Below are positions 1 through 6,470 of a stretch of 7,050 bases of DNA, piece after piece. The position numbers were made by a program, and so were the translations under genes. Below the pieces are notes generated by a model. It saw only the letters and a list, made by a program, of their open reading frames with translations. It did not search any database and was not told the DNA's origin. The stretch comes from Dehalococcoidia bacterium UBA1152 (GTDB lineage Bacteria > Chloroflexota > Dehalococcoidia > Lucifugimonadales > UBA2962): the NCBI GenBank assembly GCA_002311285.1, contig DBZU01000002.1, positions 13,904 to 20,953 of the forward strand, in the 5' to 3' direction. Numbering within the stretch: position 1 is the stretch's first letter; each line of letters begins with the position of its first letter.

Positions 1-63
1 TCCCTGAAGGATACCGTACTCCGCTCTAGAGCCGGTTACAACGCAAATTCTTCTAGGTTGCAT
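1..63 (-). CDS. legG: UDP-N-acetylglucosamine 2-epimerase (hydrolysing), NeuC/LegG type, N-terminal fragment
   Basis: Only the first 21 codons are inside the window; the gene continues past the left edge. It starts with ATG at 63-61 and reads MQPRRICVVTGSRAEYGILQ without a stop. The VTGSRAEYGIL segment is the N-terminal signature of hydrolysing UDP-GlcNAc 2-epimerases (NeuC, LegG/NeuC2), where it forms the first beta strand and nucleotide-binding loop of a GT-B-like fold. In nonulosonic-acid pathways these enzymes cleave NDP from the sugar and invert C2. With the LegC-type aminotransferase stopping 8 nt upstream, the likely substrate is a 2,4-diamino-2,4,6-trideoxyhexose nucleotide (LegG role) rather than plain UDP-GlcNAc (sialic-acid NeuC role). 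That choice is inference from context. No upstream in-frame start exists before a stop, and no clear Shine-Dalgarno sequence is visible, so translation may be coupled to the preceding gene. Confidence 0.85.
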   Translation of the reverse strand, partial: MQPRRICVVTGSRAEYGILQG

Positions 64-71
64 AAAGTGGG

Positions 72-1226
72 TTACACAACACTACTTGGGATATTAACTA
101 ATCTCTTCTCAACCGCTTCTGCATTTGCCAAATTTGTCCGATAGCAGCTTCGATACATAGGTAGTGTGTGCATAGGAGTCCACATTGCTCTTGTCATTAC
201 ATTATGACTATTTGTATAAGTAAGAAATTCATCCCGATCTTCTATGTTAGAAAGAACAATCGAATTTAACCAATAATTTGATGAGGCACCTGAGGGCTCG
301 GATACGAACTCTATGTCTTTTTTGGAAAACCATTCTTTATACTGATGAGCGAGTTTGCGCTTTTTGTTTACATGTGTGGGTAGCTGCTCCATTTGCGCAC
401 ATCCTAACGCAGCATTTATGTTCGGTAATCTATAGTTATAACCAATCTCATCGTGAAGAAAAAGCCAAGGATGAGCCTGTTTTGCAGTTGTTGTGAGATG
501 TTTTGCACGCCGTGCCACTTCTTTATCATCTGTAATCAACGCGCCGCCGCCGCCAGTAGTGATAATCTTATTACCGTTAAAACTAAGAATCCCTGTCTGT
601 CCGATGCGTCCAGTATGGACACCACTTGTAAAACTGCCTAGCGATTCTGCAGCATCTTCTATCACCAGAATGTTGTAGGCCTTACAAATTTCTTCTATCT
701 CTTTAACACGTGCGGGGTGGCCCAAGTTGTGTATTGGGATGCAAGCTCTGATTATCCGATTAGATTTCTTATTCCAACAGAGACGATCATCCCTGATTTC
801 CCCACAGTCGTCCAGAAATATTGCCAAACTTTCTGGCGATAGCCCTAAAGTATCCCATTCAACGTCGACAAATAATGGCCTTGCACCACAATAATGAACT
901 GCGTTGCATGTCGCTACAAATGTTAGTGGTGAAGTTATAACCTCATCGTCTAGTTGAACTCCACCCACCATCAACGCTGTATGTAGAGCCGCCGTTCCAT
1001 TTATGGTGGCGACTACGTACTTAGCGCCAGTGTACTCGGACAATCTACCTTCAAATTGATTAACATATTCCCCGACAGATGATACATAAGTGGAGTCCAG
1101 TGTATCTAGAACGTAATCACGCTCTTTGTCTCCGAAGCAGGGTGCATGTAGTGGAATGAATTCTCTTGTTCTATAGATTTCTTGGACAAATTCAACAAAC
1201 TCATTACCGTACAGCTGCGACTTCAT
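72..1226 (-). CDS. legC: LegC-family PLP-dependent sugar aminotransferase (DegT/DnrJ/EryC1/StrS superfamily)
   Basis: The 384-aa protein is a fold-type I aminotransferase that converts a 4-keto-6-deoxy-HexNAc nucleotide to its 4-amino form, with glutamate as the usual amino donor. Visible landmarks are FIPLHAPCFGDKE (about 23-35), STYVSSVGEYV (45-55), the cofactor-phosphate segment NGTAALH (76-82), VIEDAAES (188-195) with Asp191 facing the PLP pyridine nitrogen, SFNGNK (215-220) with the Schiff-base lysine Lys220, the glycine run TTGGGGA (223-229), and GYNYRLPNINAALG (262-275). The N-terminal pattern and the IPSSVV end match what I know of the LegC subfamily (TIGR04181-like), found in legionaminic and related nonulosonate clusters. 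The start ATG overlaps the TGA of the upstream SDR gene (ATGA), and the 2-epimerase follows 8 nt downstream, so this is one translational unit. The exact sugar stereochemistry cannot be read from sequence. All catalytic residues are intact. Confidence 0.92.
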   Translation of the reverse strand: MKSQLYGNEFVEFVQEIYRTREFIPLHAPCFGDKERDYVLDTLDSTYVSSVGEYVNQFEGRLSEYTGAKYVVATINGTAALHTALMVGGVQLDDEVITSPLTFVATCNAVHYCGARPLFVDVEWDTLGLSPESLAIFLDDCGEIRDDRLCWNKKSNRIIRACIPIHNLGHPARVKEIEEICKAYNILVIEDAAESLGSFTSGVHTGRIGQTGILSFNGNKIITTGGGGALITDDKEVARRAKHLTTTAKQAHPWLFLHDEIGYNYRLPNINAALGCAQMEQLPTHVNKKRKLAHQYKEWFSKKDIEFVSEPSGASSNYWLNSIVLSNIEDRDEFLTYTNSHNVMTRAMWTPMHTLPMYRSCYRTNLANAEAVEKRLVNIPSSVV

Positions 1227-2218
1227 TGTGCAGTTGTACCAACACCATCAAACACATATTCACGATACCAATCCAAAGTCTTCTCGATTCCCTGCTCTAG
1301 TTCCATTCTTGATTCGTACTTAAGTAGACCTCTGGTTAGGTTCATGTTTGGAGCCCGTCTATGTGGAGAACCTGATGTTGCCGTCATAGGTTTAATAATT
1401 AAATTCTTACCCATTAAGTCAGTACAAATTTGCGCAAGCTCTCGCATTGTTACTTCTGGACCCTCGGTGCCAAGATTCAAAGTTTTTTTGTCACATACCT
1501 CAGTATTAAGCATTCTTATTAACATTTCGACAGCATCGTCGATATAGCAAAACGCTCGACAATGATCGACAGAATAGACTTCGAGTGGTTGCGGTGATTT
1601 TATATCCCAAACTCTTCTAAGTAATTCCGGTATCACGTGAGCCATACCCATGCGAGGACCATAGATATTATGCGGTCTAAATATTGTAAATGGGATCCCA
1701 CAATGCTGACACATTACCTCTCCGACTATCTTCGATAGCATATAGGTTGTACGTGGGCTGCTTATGTTTGAAAGAACAATATTTGACTCTTCAACAGTTG
1801 GAATCTCCAGGCCATATTTCTCAAGTGTGCCAGCATAAACTTCACTTGTAGACGCAAATAATAATCTGTTTAGACTACTCTGTCTCCTTGCCAAAGTAAT
1901 CACGTTCTGTAACATTCGAATATTCGCATCCATAACTTCATATGGCCTATTCAGAACATGTTTTACACCAACAATCCCCGCCAGGTGGTAAATAGCATGG
2001 TAGCCGTTACCAAGAACCGTTATAGCTTTTTGATCAGTTAGGTCTAATTGCATAAAGGACACGCTTGTCTGAGAAAGTAATGTTTCTAAATCCGCATCCC
2101 TGATTCCGCGCTTAAGATTATCTACTAAATCAACTTTATATCCGTTACTTACCAAGCGCCGAGCAAGATGCAGACCAATAAAACCGGCGCCTCCTGTAAT
2201 TAGAATACGATTACTCAT
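1223..2218 (-). CDS. NAD-dependent epimerase/dehydratase (extended SDR), nucleotide-sugar enzyme
   Basis: This 331-aa cytosolic extended short-chain dehydrogenase binds NAD through GGAGFIG (9-15), with Asp33 at the end of the second beta strand. Its active site is STSEVY (123-128) with Tyr159 and Lys163 in YMLSK. RPHNIYGPRMGMAHVIPEL (181-199) and SPHRRAPN (284-291) form the sugar-nucleotide side. The STSEVY motif and the SPxRRxP tail motif resemble UDP-glucuronate decarboxylases, 4-epimerases and LegB-type 4,6-dehydratases. The typical LegB GQSPYSASKI segment is replaced by SSPRTTYMLSKI, so a LegB assignment is not secure. The position immediately before legC would suit the step making the 4-keto substrate. 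The position immediately after a 6-dehydrogenase would suit a UDP-uronate epimerase or decarboxylase. The start ATG overlaps the dehydrogenase stop (ATGA), with GAGG 9 nt upstream as ribosome binding site. Superfamily certain, reaction undecided. Confidence 0.88.
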   Translation of the reverse strand: MSNRILITGGAGFIGLHLARRLVSNGYKVDLVDNLKRGIRDADLETLLSQTSVSFMQLDLTDQKAITVLGNGYHAIYHLAGIVGVKHVLNRPYEVMDANIRMLQNVITLARRQSSLNRLLFASTSEVYAGTLEKYGLEIPTVEESNIVLSNISSPRTTYMLSKIVGEVMCQHCGIPFTIFRPHNIYGPRMGMAHVIPELLRRVWDIKSPQPLEVYSVDHCRAFCYIDDAVEMLIRMLNTEVCDKKTLNLGTEGPEVTMRELAQICTDLMGKNLIIKPMTATSGSPHRRAPNMNLTRGLLKYESRMELEQGIEKTLDWYREYVFDGVGTTAQ

Positions 2219-3600
2219 AGTCCATTGCCTCGACCTATTGTCTCAACAACCACCCCAGATTGACGGCAGATACGTCTTTGATTTTCACTCATAATATTTA
2301 CAGCATCTAAAACTACTGGCTGGTTACCTTTCAGCCATGACAATACGTCGAGCTCATAGAATTGACTGTGGGCAGTCGCAAACACTACAGCATCATACTG
2401 ATCTGCATCTGGGAACTCTAACAATAGTGGTTGCTCCATTTCTGACCAATAGTTCAAAAACGGGTCAAAACACATCACATGTGCTCCTCGCTCTTTCAAA
2501 GTGCGAACCAATAACTCTGAAGGAGAGAAACGACTATCCCCTATATCACCTTTATAGCTGACCCCCATAATCAGTATATTTTTCTTTTCTAGTTCATTAT
2601 CCATAAGTATGGACAGGCGCCGAACAGCATGCAGGGGCATTTTTTGGTTTACTTCCATAGCCAGTTTTGAAAATACAAATTCAGGGCCATCAATACTAAA
2701 TAAACTACCTAGTGATGCTAAGGCAAATAATGGATCTTTGGTTAAACAATATCCCCCCACTCCAAGGCCGGGGAATCGAATATTTGAGTGCGTCGGCCTT
2801 ACACGAACTGCGTCAACTATTTCGTATAAATCTATGCCAATAAGCTCGGAATACTTTGTCCATTCATCAATAAACGCGATATTTACAGCACGATAAGTGT
2901 TTTCGAGCACTTTAGTAGCCTCGGAAGCTGTCATAGATGCCAGACGTTTAAGTGGATACTGGTCTACGTTTATTAGGGTACTTAAGAACTCTTCACATAT
3001 ATCTGCTGCGCGATTAGTTCTACCCGCATATACCCGCCAATAATTAACCAGAGAATCATAGTATCCAATCCCGGGCATGACACGCTCGAAAGAGTGAGCT
3101 AGATAAACTATGTCTTTGTCTAATTCTCGCTTTTCCAACTCATCGCAGATTATCGGCCAAATTACTTTTTCACAGGTTCCGGGCGGAACTGTTGTCTCAA
3201 TCAAAATCAACACTCCAGGCTTAATCTTGCGAGCAACAGTTCGGATGGCGAGTCCGAACCCTGACATATCCATCTGAATATCTCCATCTACAAGTGCGAT
3301 ATCTAAAGGCAAATCCACAATAACAACATCCGCAAGTTCATAAGATGATTCGTCTGTGGTCGCGACCAGATTTCCAGCTTTCTTCGCTGCTAAGAAGGCT
3401 GTAACCATTTTCTGGTCTGCTGTATTGAAAGGTAAAGTTCCGCTATTTACTGCATCAATCCTCTTCAATCCCTGCTCAGTAGGTAGATCAACTCCAGTAA
3501 CAAAATACTTTGGATTCCCTTTCGCAGTCTTAACATTAGATAGCGCTATTGCCATAGCTACACCAACGAATCCTAGACCTTGAATACAAACTTGTTTCAC
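2215..3600 (-). CDS. Nucleotide-sugar 6-dehydrogenase (UDP-glucose/GDP-mannose dehydrogenase family)
   Basis: This 461-aa enzyme should oxidise C6 of an NDP-hexose to the uronic acid with two NAD+ via a covalent thioester. Domains in order: an N-terminal Rossmann domain opening with GLGFVGVAMA (8-17), ETTVPPGT (135-142), the SFERVMPG loop (170-177), the central domain with Lys230 and Asn234 in EATKVLENTYRAVN (227-240), the catalytic loop PGLGVGGYCLTKDP (277-290) with nucleophile Cys285, and a C-terminal UDP-binding domain with GVSYKGDIGDSR (346-357, Arg near 357). The [S/P]xERVxPG loop is typical of UDP-HexNAc dehydrogenases (WbpA, WecC, TviB-like) rather than Ugd. That favours UDP-GlcNAc, UDP-GalNAc or UDP-ManNAc as substrate, but GGYCLTKDP differs from both GGSCFPKD (Ugd) and GGHCIPxDP (WbpA). 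Length is normal and catalytic residues are intact. Its stop overlaps the start of the next SDR gene by 4 nt. Confidence 0.9.
   Translation of the reverse strand: MKQVCIQGLGFVGVAMAIALSNVKTAKGNPKYFVTGVDLPTEQGLKRIDAVNSGTLPFNTADQKMVTAFLAAKKAGNLVATTDESSYELADVVIVDLPLDIALVDGDIQMDMSGFGLAIRTVARKIKPGVLILIETTVPPGTCEKVIWPIICDELEKRELDKDIVYLAHSFERVMPGIGYYDSLVNYWRVYAGRTNRAADICEEFLSTLINVDQYPLKRLASMTASEATKVLENTYRAVNIAFIDEWTKYSELIGIDLYEIVDAVRVRPTHSNIRFPGLGVGGYCLTKDPLFALASLGSLFSIDGPEFVFSKLAMEVNQKMPLHAVRRLSILMDNELEKKNILIMGVSYKGDIGDSRFSPSELLVRTLKERGAHVMCFDPFLNYWSEMEQPLLLEFPDADQYDAVVFATAHSQFYELDVLSWLKGNQPVVLDAVNIMSENQRRICRQSGVVVETIGRGNGL
2228..2231 (-). promoter_or_regulatory. Ribosome binding site for the 331-aa SDR gene
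   Basis: GAGG on the minus strand lies 9 nt before the ATG at 2218. It is embedded in the last codons of the upstream dehydrogenase gene and supports the overlapping ATGA start. Confidence 0.55.
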
Positions 3601-3700
3601 TGCCTATTTCCTATTAAAAACGATATTAATAAAGACAATATGTTTTGCCGAGAGACAGGATCTACTCATGAAACTAAGATGATTAGAGAAACCAGATCTC
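3601..3700 (-). other. 100-nt intergenic spacer, no clear terminator or promoter
   Basis: This non-coding, AT-rich spacer separates the stop of the glycosyltransferase-like gene from the dehydrogenase start. Besides the AGGA ribosome binding site I see no GC-rich hairpin followed by a T-run on the minus strand, so read-through seems likely. A TTGTCT hexamer (3638-3633) followed 17 nt later by AATAGG is too poor to call a promoter. Confidence 0.5.
3609..3612 (-). promoter_or_regulatory. Ribosome binding site for the nucleotide-sugar dehydrogenase
   Basis: AGGA on the minus strand sits 8 nt before the ATG at 3600, a near-ideal spacing. It supports this start and suggests independent initiation after the 100-nt spacer. 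Confidence 0.6.
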
Positions 3701-5332
3701 CTATCCTGATTGTCCTCTGAATTCTGGATAATCTAAAAGCTTCGACCAACAAATTTTCCCAGGTATTTTCACCAGAGATATTGGTATTCCCAACCGTCGG
3801 CCCTCTACCCCGACACTACTGTAGGTTACGTAAATTCGGCCTACAATTGTCAGTAACTCTTCTATTGGTTTTTCAACAATAAATAAATTCGAGATAGCAG
3901 GTATCGCATCTAGATATCGCTTATCCGACCTTGGATGAGGCTTGAGATAAAATGTTATGGCTTTTTGTTCTTTTACCAATGGAAGAAGCGTTTTAACTAG
4001 CAAGTCCCCATCATGTAGTCCCGTCGCTATCAATGCATACTCCTCTTGGCGTGTGGGTTCAATACCATCCAAATAGGAGAGCCGATATACTTTTTCCAAC
4101 ACCTCTACATTTTGATAGCCATTATGCTTATAGATATCCGCACATAACTCATCTTCGGCTAGTACACGATCAGGTATGGGGCAGTGCTTGATGTAAGGTG
4201 GTCTGACTCTTGCTTCGCCGGCAGCTAAAAAATAGTTGATGAATCGCCAAGAGTAATCCCCGTGATTAAATCCCGTTCGATATATATTTTGATCTAAGTT
4301 CGCTACAACCGCTGATATCATTCTACCAAAAGAAGACTCGAAGTTGATGTATACAAGTTCCCGCATATTCGAAGCTTTAATGGCCTTTTTGAACGCTCCA
4401 GATATTAAAACTAACCTTGCGATTCGACTAATAGACTGTATGAGTTCTTGTTTGATAAAACCCGAAATATCGATATGCAAAAATTGATAGGTTTTATCTC
4501 TTTGAGAGTACAGGAACTTGTAACAACGACATAGCCAAACAAACCCAACAAATACATCCATAAATCGTAGGTAACGATCAACTAATAAAAACGTTCTGTT
4601 CGGCAATCTCCTAACATATTTGAAATAAGCAATCGGAGATACTTGCTGGTGCATTCCATCCGCGATAATTGTGACCAGATAATTGTCTTTTTCTCCCACA
4701 TGTTCTCCATATCGAATATCCGTAAGGTTACTATTGAATGTATGTGGATAGTATGAGAAATAGTACTTTTGAGACTCTGAGGTACTCTTAACGTCTTTAT
4801 TTGGCATACACCAATTAATAACCACAACCAGCATAGCCTCAATAAAATACTTTGCGTCGGCCATCAGTCGTCGGCCAAGACGTATTCTTAAGGGCCGCAC
4901 CCGACTGTATTTGATGATTGCTTTGGGATAGAGACTTTTAATCGCGCCAGTGAATGCTCTATCTAGCCCAATTAATTCAAAAACATCTATGTCAATGCCA
5001 CGTAGTTGTCGTTTTAGAAGTAAGATATTCGCTAATGATTCATAGGTATCAAATAACTCACTTCTTTTGTTCGACATATCCGAATAAAAAAATAGAGACA
5101 CCCCATCTTTTATGAGCCCATCTTTTATGAACAATGAATTAAGCGAGTAAATCCAGTCTACATAGTCATCCCTAATTGACAGTGTGATCTCATCTAAGGT
5201 CTCACTATCATTAATATTTATCAATCTGTCCCCGAGTAACCTGCCAACACCAATCTGGTAACAATATGTGGCTTGATCGTCAGTCTTCAGAGACAAGTCG
5301 CTGTCTCCACGATAAATGACTACCTTCGCCAT
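3701..5332 (-). CDS. Putative surface-carbohydrate biosynthesis protein, GT-B glycosyltransferase-like
   Basis: I chose Met45 of the long frame (ATG 5332-5330), giving 543 aa. From there MAKVVIYRGD looks like a first beta strand, whereas the preceding 44 codons look non-protein-like. The frame stays open to an ATG at 5464 (587 aa), and neither start has a good Shine-Dalgarno. Residue numbers here use the long frame. Visible marks are ESSFGR (376-381), GFNHGD (398-403), NYFLAAGE (410-417), PIPDRV (429-434), KPHPRSD (508-514), and TYSSVGVEGRRLGIP (547-561). The KPHP and SS motifs recall the HP and S-S/T nucleotide-binding motifs of bacterial sialyl-, polysialyl- and Kdo-transferases. The overall order resembles the TIGR04326-type surface carbohydrate proteins first noted in Leptospira O-antigen loci; this is from memory and unverified. 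Hydrophobic stretches near 206-219 and 300-318 could favour membrane association. Substrate and linkage are unknown. Confidence 0.75.
   Translation of the reverse strand: MAKVVIYRGDSDLSLKTDDQATYCYQIGVGRLLGDRLININDSETLDEITLSIRDDYVDWIYSLNSLFIKDGLIKDGVSLFFYSDMSNKRSELFDTYESLANILLLKRQLRGIDIDVFELIGLDRAFTGAIKSLYPKAIIKYSRVRPLRIRLGRRLMADAKYFIEAMLVVVINWCMPNKDVKSTSESQKYYFSYYPHTFNSNLTDIRYGEHVGEKDNYLVTIIADGMHQQVSPIAYFKYVRRLPNRTFLLVDRYLRFMDVFVGFVWLCRCYKFLYSQRDKTYQFLHIDISGFIKQELIQSISRIARLVLISGAFKKAIKASNMRELVYINFESSFGRMISAVVANLDQNIYRTGFNHGDYSWRFINYFLAAGEARVRPPYIKHCPIPDRVLAEDELCADIYKHNGYQNVEVLEKVYRLSYLDGIEPTRQEEYALIATGLHDGDLLVKTLLPLVKEQKAITFYLKPHPRSDKRYLDAIPAISNLFIVEKPIEELLTIVGRIYVTYSSVGVEGRRLGIPISLVKIPGKICWSKLLDYPEFRGQSG
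5102..5131. repeat. 15-bp tandem duplication inside the glycosyltransferase-like gene
   Basis: Two head-to-tail 15-bp units (5102-5116 and 5117-5131) share the first 14 bases exactly and differ only in the last. The period is a multiple of three, so the frame is kept and the protein reads FIKDG followed by LIKDG (about residues 112-121 of the long frame). Near-identity at DNA level points to a recent slippage duplication. Confidence 0.85.
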
Positions 5333-5586
5333 GTTAGTTTTTTTCAGGAATATCGTTAACGAAAAACATGAGTGTTCTACACAGACACTATACATAAACG
5401 CGATTGCACCAGATACTGATATAGCTCCTATGTCGAAACAACGCTTCGTTGATTCTAGAACCATTCCAGAGACACTAGGGGCTACAGTTTTCTAACTTGG
5501 GAACTATTTTCTTGGATGATTTATCAATTAAGCACTAAGCAAATTAGTTTTGAAAGTGTCCTCGCCACCGTCTGTATTGTACTCAC
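5333..5586 (-). other. Intergenic region (254 nt, or 122 nt if the longer start is used)
   Basis: This stretch lies between the stop of the 293-aa SDR gene and the preferred start of the glycosyltransferase-like gene. An A7 run (minus strand) lies 6-12 nt before the ATG. A TATAGT hexamer (5392-5387) could be a -10 box but has no matching -35 box at 16-18 nt. A 5-bp inverted repeat, AGTGT/ACACT with a 9-nt loop (5371-5389), is too weak for a terminator. The segment 5333-5464 is open in frame with the downstream gene and would encode a 44-residue extension containing a moderately hydrophobic stretch. I see no small gene or RNA with confidence. Confidence 0.45.
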
Positions 5587-6468
5587 CTATTCATCGTTTT
5601 GTAGTTGATGTACTTCTTCCACGATTTCTAGGATACCTTGACCAAGATCAATAAATTCCTGGGACACAAGTTTCCGTGACTGTTTGGGTGTGTATCGATA
5701 TGGCGTCATACTATAATGGTAGGTCCTTTTATCAGTCTCAACGTACTCAATAATTTTCTCGCTGCCTGCTATTTCAAAAATCATCTCTATTAATTCATTA
5801 GAATTCAATACTTGGGTACCAGTTATTGTTATTGCTTGGTTTCTGTACTGATCATCTAGGACCTCAACAGAAAGACGAGCTGCATCCTGGACGTGGACAT
5901 ATTCCCGCCGCTCTCGTCCTGTACCATCGTATTTAAGCCTACCTTCTCTGACAACTTGTCTAACATACCCTCTCAAACCATTCCAATCTTGGGCCCTAGG
6001 GCCATAAAGAGAGCCATATCTCAGTAAAGTGTATTCCAGCCCAAATTTTTCATAGTACGCTTCAATTAGTGTCTCAGCTGATTGCTTTGTCGCTCGATAA
6101 AATGACCCATAGGGGCTATAGACGTACATCGTAGACGCATACACAAAGCGTCTAACATTTAACTTCGATACAACATCTAATACTGAGGCAGTCCCCATTA
6201 TATTTAAGTTGATTGCATCTAAAGGGCGATCGTTTGCTTCATTAATATCGGATACACCAGCAAAGTGATAGACAATATCAGTATCCTTCAGGGCAAAACC
6301 TAGAGCATCTACATCAAGAATATCTCCTTCAACCATATCCTGGTCGATTCGCAGCCAAGGAGATAGTCTCTGATCGAATATCGTTACGCTATAGCCTTGC
6401 TTACTCAACTCATCCGCTGTATGACTACCAATGAATCCGGAACCTCCTATTACGACAACTCTTTTCAT
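5587..6468 (-). CDS. NAD-dependent epimerase/dehydratase (extended SDR), putative nucleotide-sugar enzyme
   Basis: This 293-aa cytosolic SDR has a full Rossmann motif GGSGFIGSH (8-16) and Asp32 in FDQR, favouring NAD over NADP. The catalytic set is Ser112-Thr113 in ASTMYVYS and Tyr124/Lys128 in YRATK. RYGSLYGPR (150-158) and the RREYVHVQDAAR segment (187-197) are typical of UDP-glucose 4-epimerase-like and related sugar enzymes. The usual Asp-Glu pair of 4,6-dehydratases is replaced by Met-Tyr (STMYVY), which argues against dehydratase chemistry and for an epimerase, reductase or decarboxylase-like role. It is short for the family (often 310-340 aa), mostly through short loops; no motif is missing. 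The ATG lies 2 nt after the stop of the 2-hydroxyacid dehydrogenase gene, with AAAGAG about 12 nt upstream, so the two are probably co-translated. The substrate cannot be told from sequence. Confidence 0.88.
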   Translation of the reverse strand: MKRVVVIGGSGFIGSHTADELSKQGYSVTIFDQRLSPWLRIDQDMVEGDILDVDALGFALKDTDIVYHFAGVSDINEANDRPLDAINLNIMGTASVLDVVSKLNVRRFVYASTMYVYSPYGSFYRATKQSAETLIEAYYEKFGLEYTLLRYGSLYGPRAQDWNGLRGYVRQVVREGRLKYDGTGRERREYVHVQDAARLSVEVLDDQYRNQAITITGTQVLNSNELIEMIFEIAGSEKIIEYVETDKRTYHYSMTPYRYTPKQSRKLVSQEFIDLGQGILEIVEEVHQLQNDE

Positions 6469-6470
6469 TA

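Noticed and set aside
541..555. GCC-type trinucleotide run
   Set aside because: It encodes the glycine run after the PLP lysine, which is normal in the aminotransferase family, and is not an expandable repeat of interest.
278..3583. Several plus-strand open frames of 61-121 codons (for example 278-496, 1182-1547, 2609-2896, 3356-3583)
   Set aside because: They lie antisense inside clearly recognisable minus-strand genes, have no family resemblance and no good ribosome binding sites.
3610..3638. Possible promoter TTGTCT-17 nt-AATAGG upstream of the dehydrogenase
   Set aside because: The -10 hexamer lacks the conserved final T and matches poorly; such matches are expected by chance in AT-rich DNA.
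4582..4842. Minus-strand 86-codon frame
   Set aside because: It is an out-of-frame shadow inside the glycosyltransferase-like gene with no recognisable motif.
5336..5345. A7 run followed by C, as a possible -1 frameshift slippery site or phase-variable tract
   Set aside because: The heptamer is not in the X XXY YYZ phase relative to the open frame, and the tract is short and probably lies upstream of the true start.
5371..5389. Inverted repeat AGTGT/ACACT as a terminator or operator
   Set aside because: The stem is only 5 bp with a 9-nt loop, and no T-run follows on the minus strand.
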